NCBI GenBank assembly: GCA_035544955.1
Contig: DASZZN010000012.1
Coordinates: 90,685-154,684, forward strand
Source: Candidatus Dormiibacterota bacterium
Lineage (GTDB): Bacteria > Chloroflexota > Dormibacteria > CF-121
DNA length: 64,000 nucleotides
Reading direction: 5' to 3'
Position numbers and translations under genes: made by a program. How positions within the stretch are numbered: the stretch's first letter is position 1; each line of letters starts with the position of its first letter. This document shows positions 1 to 9,675 of this stretch, one piece after another. The notes under the pieces are model-generated. The model had not been told where the DNA came from. It saw only the letters and a list, made by a program, of their open reading frames with translations, and made no database searches.

Positions 1-1209
1 CTTTGGACCGGCGAAACGGTCAGCCAGTTCGGAAGCCAGGTGACGTTCCTGGCCGTTCCCACCGTGGCGATCCTGATCCTGCACGCGGGCCCCTTCCAGG
101 TTGGGGTACTGTCGGCACTCGAGTTCCTGGCCTTTCCCACCCTGGGCCTGGTCGCCGGCGTCTACGCCGATCGGCTTCGGCGCCGCCCGATCATGATCGC
201 CTGCGACTTCGGCCGCATGGTGGCCATCGGGTCGATCCCCGCCGCCTACCTGCTCAACCTCCTGACGCTGGAACAGCTCTACATCGTCGCGCTCGTGACC
301 GGCGTCTGCACGGTCTTCTTCGACGTCTCCTACCAGTCTTACCTCCCCGCGCTGGTGGACCGTCCAAACTTGCTCGAGGGCAACACGAAGCTCGAGATCA
401 GCCGCTCCACCGCGCAGGTCGCGGGGCCGGCCGTCGCCGGTTTCCTGATCCAGTGGATCGGGGGCGCGAGGGCGGTTGCCGTCGATGCGCTGTCGTTTCT
501 CCTTTCCGCGCTGGCTCTGATCGCGATCAAAACGCCCGAGCCCCAGCCGAAGCCGAGCACGGCGAGTGGGGCGATCGGCTTCATTCCCGAAGTGAAGGAG
601 GGGCTCGAGGTGGTGTTCAAGAACCCGCTCTTGTGGCGGATCGCCGGTTGCACCGCGACAACGAACCTCGGCTCGAACATTATCTTCGGCGCCGTCTTCC
701 TGGTGTTTGCCTATCGCCGGCTGCACCTATCCGCCGCCGAGGTTGGCATCGTCTTCGCCGTGGGCAGCGTCGGGGGCTTGATCGGCGCATTCCTGGCCGC
801 CTGGGTCGCTCGCAGGCTGGGCATCGGGCCCACCCTGGGAGGGTCGATCGCTGTGGGCGGACTCGCCCTGCTGGCGACCCCGGTCGCTCTCGTCGCCCCG
901 CCGGTGCCGGTGCTCGCGGCGCTTGGCTTTCTCGAGGGTCTGACCGGCCCGATCTACAACATCAGCCAGGTGAGCCTGCGACAGGCGATCACCCCGGACC
1001 GGGTCCAGGGGCGCATGAACGCCACGATGCGAACCATCGTCTGGGGCACGATCCCGATCGGGGCGTTCGTCGGCGGGATCCTGGGAACCTCGATCGGCCT
1101 CGTGCAGACGATTGTGCTCGGCGGCATCCTGTCGCTGTTGGCCGCGCTCTGGATCTTCCTTGGTCCGGTGATCCGGCTCAAGGAGCAGCCGGCGCCGGTA
1201 ACGGCATGA
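1..1209 (+). CDS. MFS transporter (5' truncated by window edge)
   Basis: Integral-membrane exporter of the major facilitator superfamily, closest in style to EntS-like drug/siderophore exporters. The reading frame is already open at base 1 (LWTGETVSQFGSQVTFLAVP), a typical first-helix sequence of this family, so the true start lies outside the window. About 402 residues are visible. The loop between helices 2 and 3 carries the MFS signature as YADRLRRRP. Around ten hydrophobic segments follow. The stop overlaps the ATG of the next gene (ATGA), so the two are probably co-translated. The substrate cannot be read from the sequence. Confidence 0.9.
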   Translation, partial: LWTGETVSQFGSQVTFLAVPTVAILILHAGPFQVGVLSALEFLAFPTLGLVAGVYADRLRRRPIMIACDFGRMVAIGSIPAAYLLNLLTLEQLYIVALVTGVCTVFFDVSYQSYLPALVDRPNLLEGNTKLEISRSTAQVAGPAVAGFLIQWIGGARAVAVDALSFLLSALALIAIKTPEPQPKPSTASGAIGFIPEVKEGLEVVFKNPLLWRIAGCTATTNLGSNIIFGAVFLVFAYRRLHLSAAEVGIVFAVGSVGGLIGAFLAAWVARRLGIGPTLGGSIAVGGLALLATPVALVAPPVPVLAALGFLEGLTGPIYNISQVSLRQAITPDRVQGRMNATMRTIVWGTIPIGAFVGGILGTSIGLVQTIVLGGILSLLAALWIFLGPVIRLKEQPAPVTA

Positions 1210-2387
1210 CCTCACGCCTGCTGATTCGTGACGCGTGCCTGGCCGATGGCCACTCGGCAACCCTGGAGGTCGGCGTCAGCCTCCTGGTCGAGAACGGCCG
1301 GATTGCGTGGCTGTCGCCCGAGGAGTCGGATCCCGGCGATGCCGAGCTGCTCGACGGCGGCGGCGCCACGATCGTGCCGGCCTTCGTGGATGCCCACAGT
1401 CACCTGACGATGCCCGGGGGCAGCCATTGGATCGAGCGCGGCTCGGACCCGCCCGAGCTCTTGCGCGAGACGGCGCGACGGAACGCGGATCGCCTGGTGC
1501 AGGCCGGCATCCTGTGGGCCCGCGACGTCGGCTCGCCGGCCGGCCTCGACGGCCGGGCGGTCAGTCTAGAGGTTCGCCAGGAGATGGCGGGGCAGGCCGG
1601 AACGCCGTATATCCGGGTCGCCGGGACCTGGATCGCGACCGACGGCTATCTGCCGATGACCGTGCCCGTCAAGGACGGCGACGGGCTGCGGGCGGCGGCG
1701 CTCGCGCAGCTCGACTCGGGAACCGACTTCGTCAAGATCATGCTCGACCCGCCGGACCGCTCCGACCGCTGTCCATTCACGGCGGATGACGTTCGCAAGG
1801 CGTGCAAGGCCGTGCACAGCCGAGGCCGGAAGATCACTGCCCACGCCACCATCCTCGACGGCGCGCGTGTCGGCGCCGAGGCCGGCGTGGATTCGATCGA
1901 GCACGGCATGGAGCTCGATGATGCGACCGCGGCCACCATGCGGGCGAACAACGTCGCGCTCGTCTCCACGCTCTCGGTCCTCGCGAGCTGGGCCACCTTC
2001 GCGCGGACGACCCGCATCGAGCGCTTCACCAGCGACGAGAGCAAGCGCCGGCTCGCGGCAAGGCGCGAAGGGGCGTTTGCGGCCATCAAGGCCGCGCACC
2101 GGGCCGGGGTCCGCATCGCGGCCGGCTCGGATTTCGGCGGCGGCTCCGTGCGCGCGGGCCACCTCGCCTGGGAGGTCGAGCAGCTGGTCGAGGCGGGGCT
2201 CGAGCCGCACGAGGCATTGGCCGCGGTGACCTGGCGAGGCGGCGAGCTGCTGGGTGTCGACCATGCGGGCCGGCTCCGGCCCGGTGATCCCGCCGACCTC
2301 GTCCTGGTGCATGGCGATCCCCTCAGCGATCCGCGCGCGCTCTGGCGGGTGTGGGCCGTCTTCAAGGGTGGCGAGCGGGTCGCGTAG
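1206..2387 (+). CDS. Amidohydrolase family protein (imidazolonepropionase/prolidase-like)
   Basis: Metal-dependent TIM-barrel hydrolase of 393 aa, probably acting on a cyclic amide or dipeptide. Metal-ligand motifs are in family order: VDAHSHL near residue 60, a lysine in DFVKIMLDPP, TAHAT and SIEHG in the middle, and AAGSDFGGG late. The C-terminus ends with the usual DLVLVHGDPL beta-sandwich segment. ATG at 1206 is chosen because it overlaps the stop of the transporter gene by 4 bases, and the N-terminus then begins correctly with the small beta-sandwich. The open frame extends upstream, but only as a shadow of the transporter. The pairing suggests import or export plus hydrolysis of one compound; this is inference. 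Confidence 0.88.
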   Translation: MTSRLLIRDACLADGHSATLEVGVSLLVENGRIAWLSPEESDPGDAELLDGGGATIVPAFVDAHSHLTMPGGSHWIERGSDPPELLRETARRNADRLVQAGILWARDVGSPAGLDGRAVSLEVRQEMAGQAGTPYIRVAGTWIATDGYLPMTVPVKDGDGLRAAALAQLDSGTDFVKIMLDPPDRSDRCPFTADDVRKACKAVHSRGRKITAHATILDGARVGAEAGVDSIEHGMELDDATAATMRANNVALVSTLSVLASWATFARTTRIERFTSDESKRRLAARREGAFAAIKAAHRAGVRIAAGSDFGGGSVRAGHLAWEVEQLVEAGLEPHEALAAVTWRGGELLGVDHAGRLRPGDPADLVLVHGDPLSDPRALWRVWAVFKGGERVA

Positions 2388-2442
2388 CGGACGTCTCGGC
2401 GCACGGAAGGCCGGCTTCAGGACGTTCTCAGAGGCGACCGTC

Positions 2443-2448
2443 GATAAT
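2443..2448 (+). promoter_or_regulatory. Candidate -10 box for galT
   Basis: GATAAT lies in the 108-bp gap between the amidohydrolase and galT, about 47 bases before the TTG start. No convincing -35 box sits at standard spacing, so this is a weak call based on the match to the -10 consensus and the position. Confidence 0.3.
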
Positions 2449-2495
2449 GAAAACAGTCTCGGGTTTTCGGCGTTGTTTCCTCAGGAGCGTGCGGG

Positions 2496-3524
2496 TTGCC
2501 CCAAATACGGCAGGACTTGATCACAGGGCGGTGGGTGGCCGTCGCGACGGAACGCGCCCGCCGCCCGGATTCGTTCACGCAGGCAGCCAAGGAATCGGTC
2601 CCCGCCCGTGACGTCTGCCCCTTCTGTCCGGGGCACGAGTCGATGACGCCGCCCGAGGTCCTTGCCTATCGCGCTCCAGGGCTGCCGGCGAACGGCGAGG
2701 GCTGGTCGGTTCGTGTGGTGCCAAACCTCTACGCCGCCTTCCGGCCCGAAGCGGACGGGCAGGAGCACCGTGATGGCCGCTTCTGGCAGCGCGATGCCAT
2801 TGGCGCCTGCGAGGTGCTGATCAGCAGCCCGGATCACCGCGTGCCCACCGCGATGCTGCCGCGGCGACAGGTGGAGGAGATCGTCCAGTCGTACGTCGAC
2901 CGCTACCAGGAACACGCGCGCAACCCAGGGCTCGAGCACGCCTTGATCCTCTACAATCACGGCCGTCCGGCGGGCGCCTCGCTCGAGCACCCGCACTCGC
3001 AGCTCTACGCGATCGGGCTGCAGCCGCCGAGCGTCGACGTCGAGCTGGACGGCGCGCGCCGCTTCCACGAGGCGAACGCCGCGTGCGTCTTCTGCCGCAC
3101 TCTTGATGATGAGCGACGCGCCGGGACGCGCGTCGTCTTCGAGAACGAGGGCTTCCTTGTCTTTGCGCCTTACGCGGCGCGGACGCCCTTCGAGACCTGG
3201 ATCATGCCGCGCCGGCACGTGGCGTCATTCGGCGACCTCGACCTGACCACGGAGAAGCCGGCGTTCGCGGAGGCGCTGCAACTCACCCTCAAGGCCCTGC
3301 AGGAGGGCCTCAATGACCCGCCCTTCAACTACTTCATCCACAGTGCGCCGTTCAAGGCCGATGCCTCCGACGCCTATCACTGGCACCTGGAGCTGATCCC
3401 GAAACTCAGCACCGCGGCCGGCTTCGAGCTGGGCACCGGGATGTGGATCAACGTCGTCAAGCCCGAGGAGTCGGCAGCGTTCTTGCGAGATCGGATCGGC
3501 AAGACGGTGGGGCAGGTCGCATGA
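2496..3524 (+). CDS. galT: Galactose-1-phosphate uridylyltransferase
   Basis: Leloir-pathway enzyme of 342 aa that exchanges UMP between UDP-glucose and galactose-1-phosphate. The N-terminal half has CPFCPGHE, a zinc-type CxxC, followed by the active-site HIT-like stretch LEHPHSQ that contains the nucleotidylated histidine. The C-terminal HIT-like domain has a second CVFC pair and [10 protein letters not shown]. The start is TTG, supported by the purine-rich CAGGAG about 8 bases upstream and by the family-like beginning [14 protein letters not shown]. The stop overlaps the start of the sugar nucleotidyltransferase (ATGA), implying a sugar-nucleotide operon. Confidence 0.93.
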   Translation: MPQIRQDLITGRWVAVATERARRPDSFTQAAKESVPARDVCPFCPGHESMTPPEVLAYRAPGLPANGEGWSVRVVPNLYAAFRPEADGQEHRDGRFWQRDAIGACEVLISSPDHRVPTAMLPRRQVEEIVQSYVDRYQEHARNPGLEHALILYNHGRPAGASLEHPHSQLYAIGLQPPSVDVELDGARRFHEANAACVFCRTLDDERRAGTRVVFENEGFLVFAPYAARTPFETWIMPRRHVASFGDLDLTTEKPAFAEALQLTLKALQEGLNDPPFNYFIHSAPFKADASDAYHWHLELIPKLSTAAGFELGTGMWINVVKPEESAAFLRDRIGKTVGQVA

Positions 3525-6046
3525 AGGCCGTCGTGATGGCCGGTGGCGAGGGCTCGCGGCTCCGGCCGCTAACCAGTGGGATCCCCAAGCCGCTCGTGCC
3601 GGTGGTCGGCAAGCCGGTGATGGAGCACATCCTGCGGCTGTTGCGCACCCACGGCATCACCGACGTGGTGGTCACCTTGCAATATCTCGGGTCCGCGATC
3701 CGCGATTACTTCGGAGACGGCTCAGACTTCGGCGTCGACATCACCTATGTCGTGGAAGACAGTCCACTGGGGACCGCCGGCAGCGTCAAGAATGCGCAGG
3801 AGTTTCTCGACGAGCCGTTCATCGTGATCAGCGGCGACGCGCTGACCGACATCGACCTGGGTGAGGTGATGCGCTACCACAAGGAAAAGGGCGCGGCGGC
3901 GACCATCGTGCTGACCTCGGTGGCGAACCCGCTGGAGTTCGGCGTGGTCATCACCAACCCGGACGGAACCATCAAGCGCTTCCTCGAGAAACCCTCCTGG
4001 GGCGAGGTCTTCTCCGACCAGGTCAATACCGGGATCTACGTGATCGAGCCCAAGGTCCTCGACCTGCTGCCGCCGGCGACAGTCGTCGACTGGAGCAGCG
4101 ACGTCTTCCCCAAGATGCTGGCCAACGCCATGCCCCTCTACGGGTTCCTGGCGCCCCGCTACTGGTGTGACATCGGCAACATCCAGACGTATTACCAGGC
4201 GAACTGGGATGCGCTCGAGGGACGGGTCGACGTCGAGATCCCCGGCGAGCGTCGCTACGGCAACGTCTGGATCGGTGAGAACGTCGAGATCGGCTACGAC
4301 GTCAAGATCAACGGCCCGGCCTACATCGGTAACGACTGCAAGCTCAAGGCAGGCGTCTTCATCAATGGGCCGGTCTGCGTCGGGAATTTCTCGGTGATCG
4401 ACGAGAACACGAAGGTGAGTAACTCCGTCGTCTGGACCTATTCCTACTTGGGTGAGAACTCGCGGTTACGCCAGGCGATTGTCTGCCGCCACGTCACCAT
4501 CAAAAACAGCTGCCTGCTCGAGGAAGGGGCCGTGATCGGCGACGACGTCGTGGTCGGTGAGGGGTCGACGATCGATGCCGGGGTCAAGATCTGGCCCGAC
4601 AAGGAGATCGAGCCCGGCTCGACCGTGCACGAGAGCATCATCTGGGCCGGCCACTACAAGCGCGGACTCTTCAGCTCCTACGGGCTCGTCGGGCTGGTGA
4701 ACATCGAGCTCACGCCGGAGTACTGCGCCCGCCTGGGCGCGTCCTTCGCCGCCCTCTTTCCCAAGGGTGCCGCGATCGCCGCCGCCCGTGACGGCCAGCG
4801 CCCCTCACGCATGATCAAGCGCGCCATGGTGGCAGGCATGATATCGTCGGGCGCCTCGATCATCGACCTGAGCGAGCTGCCTATCCCGGTAATCCAGTAC
4901 TACGCGCGCGACCATCGGATCGCCGGAGCCGTCCATATCCAGATGTCGCCGCTCGACAGCCGGTCGGCCGACATCCGGATGTTCGACGCCAACGGCGTGG
5001 TGCTCGACAAGAAAGCGGAGCGCAAGTTGGAAAACGTGTTTTTCCGCGAGGATATCCGACGGGTGCATTTCTATGAGATGGGAGACATTACCTACCCGCC
5101 GGACGCCATCGATTCGTACATCGACGGCTTGATCGGATTGATCGACGTCGAGGCAGTGCGGCAGGGGCACTTCAAAGTGCTGGTCGACTTCGACCACGGG
5201 AGTGCGTCGCTTGTGCTGCCCCGTCTGTTCAAGGAGTTGAACATCGAGGCGATTCCGCTCAACGCCGGGTTCGATGAGACCTATCAGTCCAAGACCAACG
5301 AGGCCTTCGACGAGGCGCGCCGGCAGTCGGCGCTGATTACCCGGACGCTCGGCTGCAATCTTGGTGCCTACATCGACTACGGGTCGGAGCGCATCTTCCT
5401 CATCGATGAGCAGGGCGGGTTGATCGACCATCACGGGGCGCTGGGTGTGCTCGCCACGCTGGCGCTGAAATCCAAGCCGGGAGTTCTCGTGGCCCCGGCG
5501 ACCGTTCCCCAGACGATTGCCGCCCTCGTGCGTCAGCTGGCGGGTTCACACTTCGTGCCGGGTAAGGGTGAGCCGTCGGCGCTGCTGCGGGCGGCGCAAC
5601 AGCACCAGGCGAGGCTCGCGTCCGACGCGAATGGCGGGTATGCCTTCCCGGACCATCTGTTGGGATTCGATGCGATCTTCACGCTCATCAAGCTGCTGGA
5701 GTTGCTGGCCACGGATCGGCGGCCGGTGTCGGCGATCCGTCAGGAGATCCCACACGCGGCCTACGAGCATCGCCTCGAAACGGTGCCCTGGGACGCCAAG
5801 GGCCGTGTGATGCGGACCATGGTGGAACTGCACCGGGACGAGCCGGTCGACCTGGCCGATGGCATCAAGGTCTTCGTCGACGGCGGATGGGTGCTGGTGC
5901 TGCCGGATCCCGACATGCCCCGCTACCACATCATCGTCAGCATGGACGATTCAGAGAAGGCGAGGGCGCTGGCCGATCGATACAGCGCGCTGGTTAAGAC
6001 CGCCGTCGGCGGCGGTGACGTAGGCAGTGCGGCGGCGGCTCGCTAG
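3521..6046 (+). CDS. Mannose-1-phosphate guanylyltransferase fused to a degenerate phosphomannomutase domain
   Basis: 841-aa three-part protein. Residues 1-230 are an NTP-transferase domain ([34 protein letters not shown]). Residues about 245-380 are left-handed beta-helix hexapeptide repeats ([18 protein letters not shown]). From about 400 onward there is a phosphoglucomutase/phosphomannomutase fold. The first part should make GDP-mannose or a similar nucleotide sugar. In the mutase part the phosphoserine loop, normally TASHNP, reads QMSPLD (Ser476 kept), and the Mg loop, normally DGDADR, reads DYGSER (619-624), so mutase activity is doubtful. ATG 3521 overlaps the galT stop. Family members with such a domain occur in several phyla; whether it is structural or catalytic is unknown here. 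Confidence 0.85.
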   Translation: MKAVVMAGGEGSRLRPLTSGIPKPLVPVVGKPVMEHILRLLRTHGITDVVVTLQYLGSAIRDYFGDGSDFGVDITYVVEDSPLGTAGSVKNAQEFLDEPFIVISGDALTDIDLGEVMRYHKEKGAAATIVLTSVANPLEFGVVITNPDGTIKRFLEKPSWGEVFSDQVNTGIYVIEPKVLDLLPPATVVDWSSDVFPKMLANAMPLYGFLAPRYWCDIGNIQTYYQANWDALEGRVDVEIPGERRYGNVWIGENVEIGYDVKINGPAYIGNDCKLKAGVFINGPVCVGNFSVIDENTKVSNSVVWTYSYLGENSRLRQAIVCRHVTIKNSCLLEEGAVIGDDVVVGEGSTIDAGVKIWPDKEIEPGSTVHESIIWAGHYKRGLFSSYGLVGLVNIELTPEYCARLGASFAALFPKGAAIAAARDGQRPSRMIKRAMVAGMISSGASIIDLSELPIPVIQYYARDHRIAGAVHIQMSPLDSRSADIRMFDANGVVLDKKAERKLENVFFREDIRRVHFYEMGDITYPPDAIDSYIDGLIGLIDVEAVRQGHFKVLVDFDHGSASLVLPRLFKELNIEAIPLNAGFDETYQSKTNEAFDEARRQSALITRTLGCNLGAYIDYGSERIFLIDEQGGLIDHHGALGVLATLALKSKPGVLVAPATVPQTIAALVRQLAGSHFVPGKGEPSALLRAAQQHQARLASDANGGYAFPDHLLGFDAIFTLIKLLELLATDRRPVSAIRQEIPHAAYEHRLETVPWDAKGRVMRTMVELHRDEPVDLADGIKVFVDGGWVLVLPDPDMPRYHIIVSMDDSEKARALADRYSALVKTAVGGGDVGSAAAAR

Positions 6047-6052
6047 GAAACG

Positions 6053-6562
6053 GTGCCGGCTCCTCCGACGGTGCGTCGCCAGTCCGCGCGGCGCGAGCGG
6101 CGATTCGTCCGAACGGCCGGATTTTTTCGAGCGCTGCCCCCGCGGGTCGAGGCGGCGCTCCCCGTCCAGATGAGGGGAGTTCGCCATCGCGCGCGCTCGA
6201 GCCAGGCGCAGTGGTTCTTCGATGACCCGCGACTGCACTTCGAAGCCTGGTGGCACGCGAACAACGGCCGGCTCGAGTTGGGGCTTCATCTGGAAGCCGA
6301 GCCGGCGATCAACGACCGGATCGCGAACGGTCTGGCTGGGCAGCTGCTGATGATCAAGGCCCGGTTGGGCCAGCAGCTCGACCTGGAGCCGTGGGATCGC
6401 GGCTGGGTGCGCCTGTACGAAACCTATGCGATCGAGGTTTTCGACGCCGCCCAGATCAAGCGGACCGCCTCGCGGATGGCGGAGCTGATCTCGGTCATCT
6501 GGCCGATGTGCCAGGAGATTCGAAAGGGCGATGCTAAAATCCGGCTTGCCGAGCGGGAGTAG
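6053..6562 (+). CDS. Hypothetical protein ending inside tRNA-Gly
   Basis: 169-aa protein starting at GTG 6 bases after the preceding gene. It has an arginine-rich N-terminus, then a more ordered part with many Trp, Leu and Glu residues (FEAWWHANNGRLELGLHLEAEP) and a C-terminal helix-like region. I do not recognise the family. The stop codon TAG lies within the first ten bases of the tRNA gene, so the gene and tRNA overlap on the same strand. Co-transcription with the sugar-nucleotide genes is likely from the spacing. An internal ATG near 6170 is an alternative start. Confidence 0.6.
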   Translation: MPAPPTVRRQSARRERRFVRTAGFFRALPPRVEAALPVQMRGVRHRARSSQAQWFFDDPRLHFEAWWHANNGRLELGLHLEAEPAINDRIANGLAGQLLMIKARLGQQLDLEPWDRGWVRLYETYAIEVFDAAQIKRTASRMAELISVIWPMCQEIRKGDAKIRLAERE

Positions 6563-6625
6563 CTCAGCTGGTAGAGCGCGACCTTCCCAAGGTCGATGTC
6601 GCGAGTTCGAGTCTCGTCTCCCGCT
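6553..6625 (+). tRNA. tRNA-Gly (CCC anticodon)
   Basis: A 73-nt cloverleaf can be folded by eye. Acceptor arm GCGGGAG (6553-6559) pairs fully with CTCCCGC (6618-6624), discriminator T. The anticodon arm CGACC/GGTCG encloses the 7-base loop TTCCCAA, giving anticodon CCC for glycine codon GGG. The T-loop is TTCGAGT. CCA is not encoded. The gene is the insertion target of the adjacent recombinase; its last 25 bases are repeated with two mismatches at 11864-11888. Confidence 0.95.
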
Positions 6626-8180
6626 CTCTGGAACCAATCGTGGTGAGGAGCTCCTCGAAGTAGGGAGCCCAGCCGGGACGAGGGCGGATCCCGGCGATCC
6701 GCCGGTCCCGGACCTGAATTTCCGAAAGGATGCTGGCTACCAGCCGGCCTCGCTGCGAAAGGTCGGCGTCCGTCCAGGCGGCCATCAGGTCGGTGAGTCG
6801 GGCCGAGAACTGTCGGATGGTGGGCACCTCCGGCTGCGCCTTGAGCTGGGCCAGCTGCGCTTCGATCACGGTGACGCTGTCCCGAAACTCGCTTTCCGAA
6901 ATCAGCCCCATCTCGAACACCAGCGCGGTTCGTTTGCGTCGGCCCTCGAGCTCCTTGGCGGTGCGTCGTTCGTCCCATTCGCGCGGCAGTGTTTGGCGCT
7001 GACGCATGCCGCGCTCGACCAGTGCCTGCGCCGCGTCCTCCAGGCGCTCGTCTGGATGGCACTTGGCAAGCCAGCCCGCCAGTTCGGCCTCCAGCGCGTC
7101 CGCGCGGGCCAGCGGGGCCTTGCAGCTGGCGTAGCGGTGGCGATCCGAGCAGACGTAGTAGCGGATCGCATGGCCCGAGTCGCCATGGCTGGTGCCGCGC
7201 ATGGAAGCGCCGCACTCGACACAGCGTAGCAACCACGACAGCGGGAAGCGCGAGCCCAGTTTGCGAGACCGCACGCCGGCGATCTTTGCCGGCCGGTGTC
7301 GCGTCCTGATCTCCTGGCAGCGCTGCCAGACCTCGCGAGAAACAATCGCCGGCAGGTCGCCAGCCATCGGTGATTGGTCCTCACCGCGGAGACGCGCCTG
7401 CCGGCCGATGTCACGCGGCACCGGCAAGAGCCCGGCGTAGGTGGGTCGCTTCAGGATCTCCTTCAGCACGTCGTTGGACCATAAGACCGCCGGCGCCTTC
7501 GCGTTGCCGCCCTTGGAGCAGATGGGCTTGATCGCCTGGCTGTTCAGCCAGATGGCGAGCGTGCGGAAGGAGTAGGCGCCGGTGGCATAGCGTTCGAAGA
7601 TCAGCCGAATCGTGGGGGCAACGGCCTCGTCGACGACGACCGTGCGCTCGGCACTCCGGACGTAGCCAGCCGGTAGCGAGCCCAGCAGTCGGCCCTGGCT
7701 GCGAAGGTGACCGAGCATGTCGCCCACGCGTTGCGAGGTCTGTTCGCGCTCCAGTTGGGCAAGCACCGCCAGGATGCCGAGGAAGGCGCGTCCCATCGGG
7801 GTTGCGGTCTCGATCGGCTCGGTGGCGGAGACGAAGCCAACCCCGACGTCGTCGAAGCGCTGCAGCGTGTCGTAGAGGTCACGCACCGACCGCGAGAGCC
7901 GGCTGACGCTGTAGCAGGCGACCAGCGCCACGTCGCCCTGGCGCAGGCGCGCCAGCATCCGTTGGAAGTCGGGCCGCTTGGTGCTCTTGCCAGAAAGGTC
8001 GAGGTCCTGAAAGGCCTCCACCGTCAAGCCTGCCAGCGCTGGCAGCGCTTTGCAGCGGTCGAGTTGTGCCGCCGGGCTAATCTGATGGGCGTTCTCGTCG
8101 TACTTCGAGACGCGGACGTAGACAAGGGCGGTGCTTCGGGTGCGATCGCGTGCTGAAGGCGATGCGAGCGAACGACTCAT
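6564..8180 (-). CDS. Large serine recombinase (site-specific integrase)
   Basis: 538-aa integrase. The N-terminal resolvase catalytic domain starts at ALVYVRVS with the nucleophile Ser25, followed by the CYSVSRLSRS and LEREQTSQRVG motifs. The central Recombinase domain is at about 175-300. A zinc ribbon follows (CVECG ... YYVCS ... ASCKAP, about 335-375), then a leucine/arginine-rich coiled-coil segment. It should insert and excise the surrounding island. The gene reads out of the island across the att core into the antisense strand of tRNA-Gly, so about its last 20 residues are tRNA-encoded. The start ATG overlaps the stop of an upstream small frame (ATGA), which suggests translational coupling. 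Confidence 0.9.
   Translation of the reverse strand: MSRSLASPSARDRTRSTALVYVRVSKYDENAHQISPAAQLDRCKALPALAGLTVEAFQDLDLSGKSTKRPDFQRMLARLRQGDVALVACYSVSRLSRSVRDLYDTLQRFDDVGVGFVSATEPIETATPMGRAFLGILAVLAQLEREQTSQRVGDMLGHLRSQGRLLGSLPAGYVRSAERTVVVDEAVAPTIRLIFERYATGAYSFRTLAIWLNSQAIKPICSKGGNAKAPAVLWSNDVLKEILKRPTYAGLLPVPRDIGRQARLRGEDQSPMAGDLPAIVSREVWQRCQEIRTRHRPAKIAGVRSRKLGSRFPLSWLLRCVECGASMRGTSHGDSGHAIRYYVCSDRHRYASCKAPLARADALEAELAGWLAKCHPDERLEDAAQALVERGMRQRQTLPREWDERRTAKELEGRRKRTALVFEMGLISESEFRDSVTVIEAQLAQLKAQPEVPTIRQFSARLTDLMAAWTDADLSQRGRLVASILSEIQVRDRRIAGIRPRPGWAPYFEELLTTIGSRERETRLELATSTLGRSRSTS
6601..6625 (+). other. attL (island end inside tRNA-Gly)
   Basis: The last 25 bases of the tRNA gene, covering the T-arm and the 3' acceptor strand, recur at 11864-11888 with differences only at 6604 (A/G) and 6612 (T/C). 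The longest identical block is 13 bp (6613-6625), probably the crossover core. The tRNA stays intact after insertion. Confidence 0.8.
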
Positions 8181-8434
8181 GTCAGGACGGCATCATCACG
8201 CGTTGCTTCTGACGCGTCAAGACTTTTCATCGCCTTCGACCGCTGCATGGTTCCGGTGACTTCAGCCTGAGCGGGAGACCTGACTTCCCGCTCGACCGGA
8301 GATGCGCCACGCAAGAGCCGGCACTGACGCGATAGTTCAATCTCCACGAGGACCTCAAGGGTTTCGATCACGTCAGGAGGGAACTCGGAGATCCCTGTGG
8401 CCGGGGGGCCGAAGTCCGACCCCTGCCGAATCAG
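8177..8434 (-). CDS. Possible small gene coupled to the recombinase
   Basis: An open frame lies between the Replic_Relax-like gene and the recombinase and ends ATGA-style on the recombinase start. About 85 residues are free of overlap, with a compact core (EFPPDVIETLEVLVEIELSRQCRLL). No good ATG start exists: candidates are a CTG near 8434 directly after the upstream stop, or a GTG at 8371. Small genes in front of serine recombinases are common and may be directionality or regulatory factors. I do not recognise this one. Confidence 0.35.
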   Translation of the reverse strand: MIRQGSDFGPPATGISEFPPDVIETLEVLVEIELSRQCRLLRGASPVEREVRSPAQAEVTGTMQRSKAMKSLDASEATRDDAVLT

Positions 8435-9423
8435 AGCACCTCGCCGCCGCCCGGCCGGCGTTCCCACCACCCGGGCGTGCCGATGCAGTCGCTGATCGTC
8501 CTTTCCGACTTCTCGTAGGGCGGCAGCTCCGTTAGCCGCCGCCGCGGCATCGTCACAACCTCCCTGCGCGGTGGCGGCGGCCATCCATGCTCTGCCTCCA
8601 CCTCCTCGGCCGCGCACCAGAGTCGACCCAGTGGACCCTCAACCTCCAGGCGCTCGACGCTGGAGGTCCAGAATCGGCAGGAATCCTCATCGAGCTCGTC
8701 CTGGATGATCGGACGCAGGGCCTCTTCTCGAGAGGCTCGAGAAAGCACAAAGAGGACGTGAACCCGATCGGCATCGCGCAGGTCCTTGAAGTAGCGCACC
8801 GAAGTCCGCACCTTGTGTCGAAGGCGGCTCATCGAGGCCGCGCCCCGGTCCCACTCCAGGTCGAACCGGATGATCCGACCGCCAACCAGGTACCAGCCAG
8901 CCCCGTCGGGCGTGGCCACCGGTCGTCGGTTTTCCTTGGCGAAGAGCCGGCGATCAGCGCGACAGGTTTCCTCGCCCACCCAGCGGAGCAGCCCCTCCCG
9001 CATGCCGAGCCGGCTGGCGAGCACCAGGTCGATGAAGTAGCCGTTGGCCTCGAGGTCGTGGACCACATGCCAGCAGTGGTCGCGCGCATCCTTGGCCCGG
9101 TGGACGTAGGGCCATGGCGCCTCACCGTGGAGGTCGGCGAGGAGCTGGGCGCCCCGAGGCGTGATCAGAACGAGCGACGGGCGGCGGGTCACGCCGGGGG
9201 ATTCGAACATCTTCCAGCGGTAGACAAGACCGTGGTGCCTGAGGTACTGCAGCCGCAGCTGGGTGGATCGAATGCTGGGGAAGAAGATCTGATGGATCTG
9301 GAGGGTGGTGAGGTAGCGGTAGTCGTAGAGGGATTGGAGGATAGCGCGGTCTCGCTGGGTGAGGGACAAGAGAAGTTGAGTCGTCTGCTCCTGGGTGAGA
9401 GGAGTGGTGGTGTGCTTGGGCAT
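8431..9423 (-). CDS. Replication-relaxation (Replic_Relax) family-like protein
   Basis: 330-aa protein. The N-terminus is a winged-helix-like segment with the family pattern: RDRAILQSLYDYRYLTTLQI, then RLQYLRHHGLVYRW and YLITP-like LVLITPRGAQLLA. The C-terminal part, with FDLEWDRG and HKVRTSVRYFKDL, resembles the nuclease-like half seen in plasmid and integrative-element proteins of this family. Its expected role is in replication or mobilisation of the element. ATG 9423 is used because it opens the recognisable part. The frame is open to 9675, and a strong AAAGGAGGT sequence lies at about 9508-9516 without an ATG after it, so a longer form with an unusual start is possible. Confidence 0.7.
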   Translation of the reverse strand: MPKHTTTPLTQEQTTQLLLSLTQRDRAILQSLYDYRYLTTLQIHQIFFPSIRSTQLRLQYLRHHGLVYRWKMFESPGVTRRPSLVLITPRGAQLLADLHGEAPWPYVHRAKDARDHCWHVVHDLEANGYFIDLVLASRLGMREGLLRWVGEETCRADRRLFAKENRRPVATPDGAGWYLVGGRIIRFDLEWDRGAASMSRLRHKVRTSVRYFKDLRDADRVHVLFVLSRASREEALRPIIQDELDEDSCRFWTSSVERLEVEGPLGRLWCAAEEVEAEHGWPPPPRREVVTMPRRRLTELPPYEKSERTISDCIGTPGWWERRPGGGEVL

Positions 9424-9675
9424 CGAGCGAAGAATGAAAGGACGAGTGGGAATAGGAGTCCGTCCCGGTGTGAACGCGGAAGAGGGCTGAACTCGCGGCT
9501 GAATACTCAGCGACCTCCTTTCACCCTTCGCTCCCTGAAACGAAGACCTGGGAAGCGAAGGGACAGAAGCGTCGGCCGAAACGAAGTCCCGACGGTCATC
9601 GATTGAACCCACGTCGTCATCGAGCCCAGGCTGTTGTTGAGGACTCGGCTCGCTGTCGCGGAGGTAACGCATCAC

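Noticed and set aside
3..1205. Upstream extension of the amidohydrolase frame
   Set aside because: It lies out of frame over the transporter gene and is Arg/Pro-rich; the amidohydrolase fold starts at 1206.
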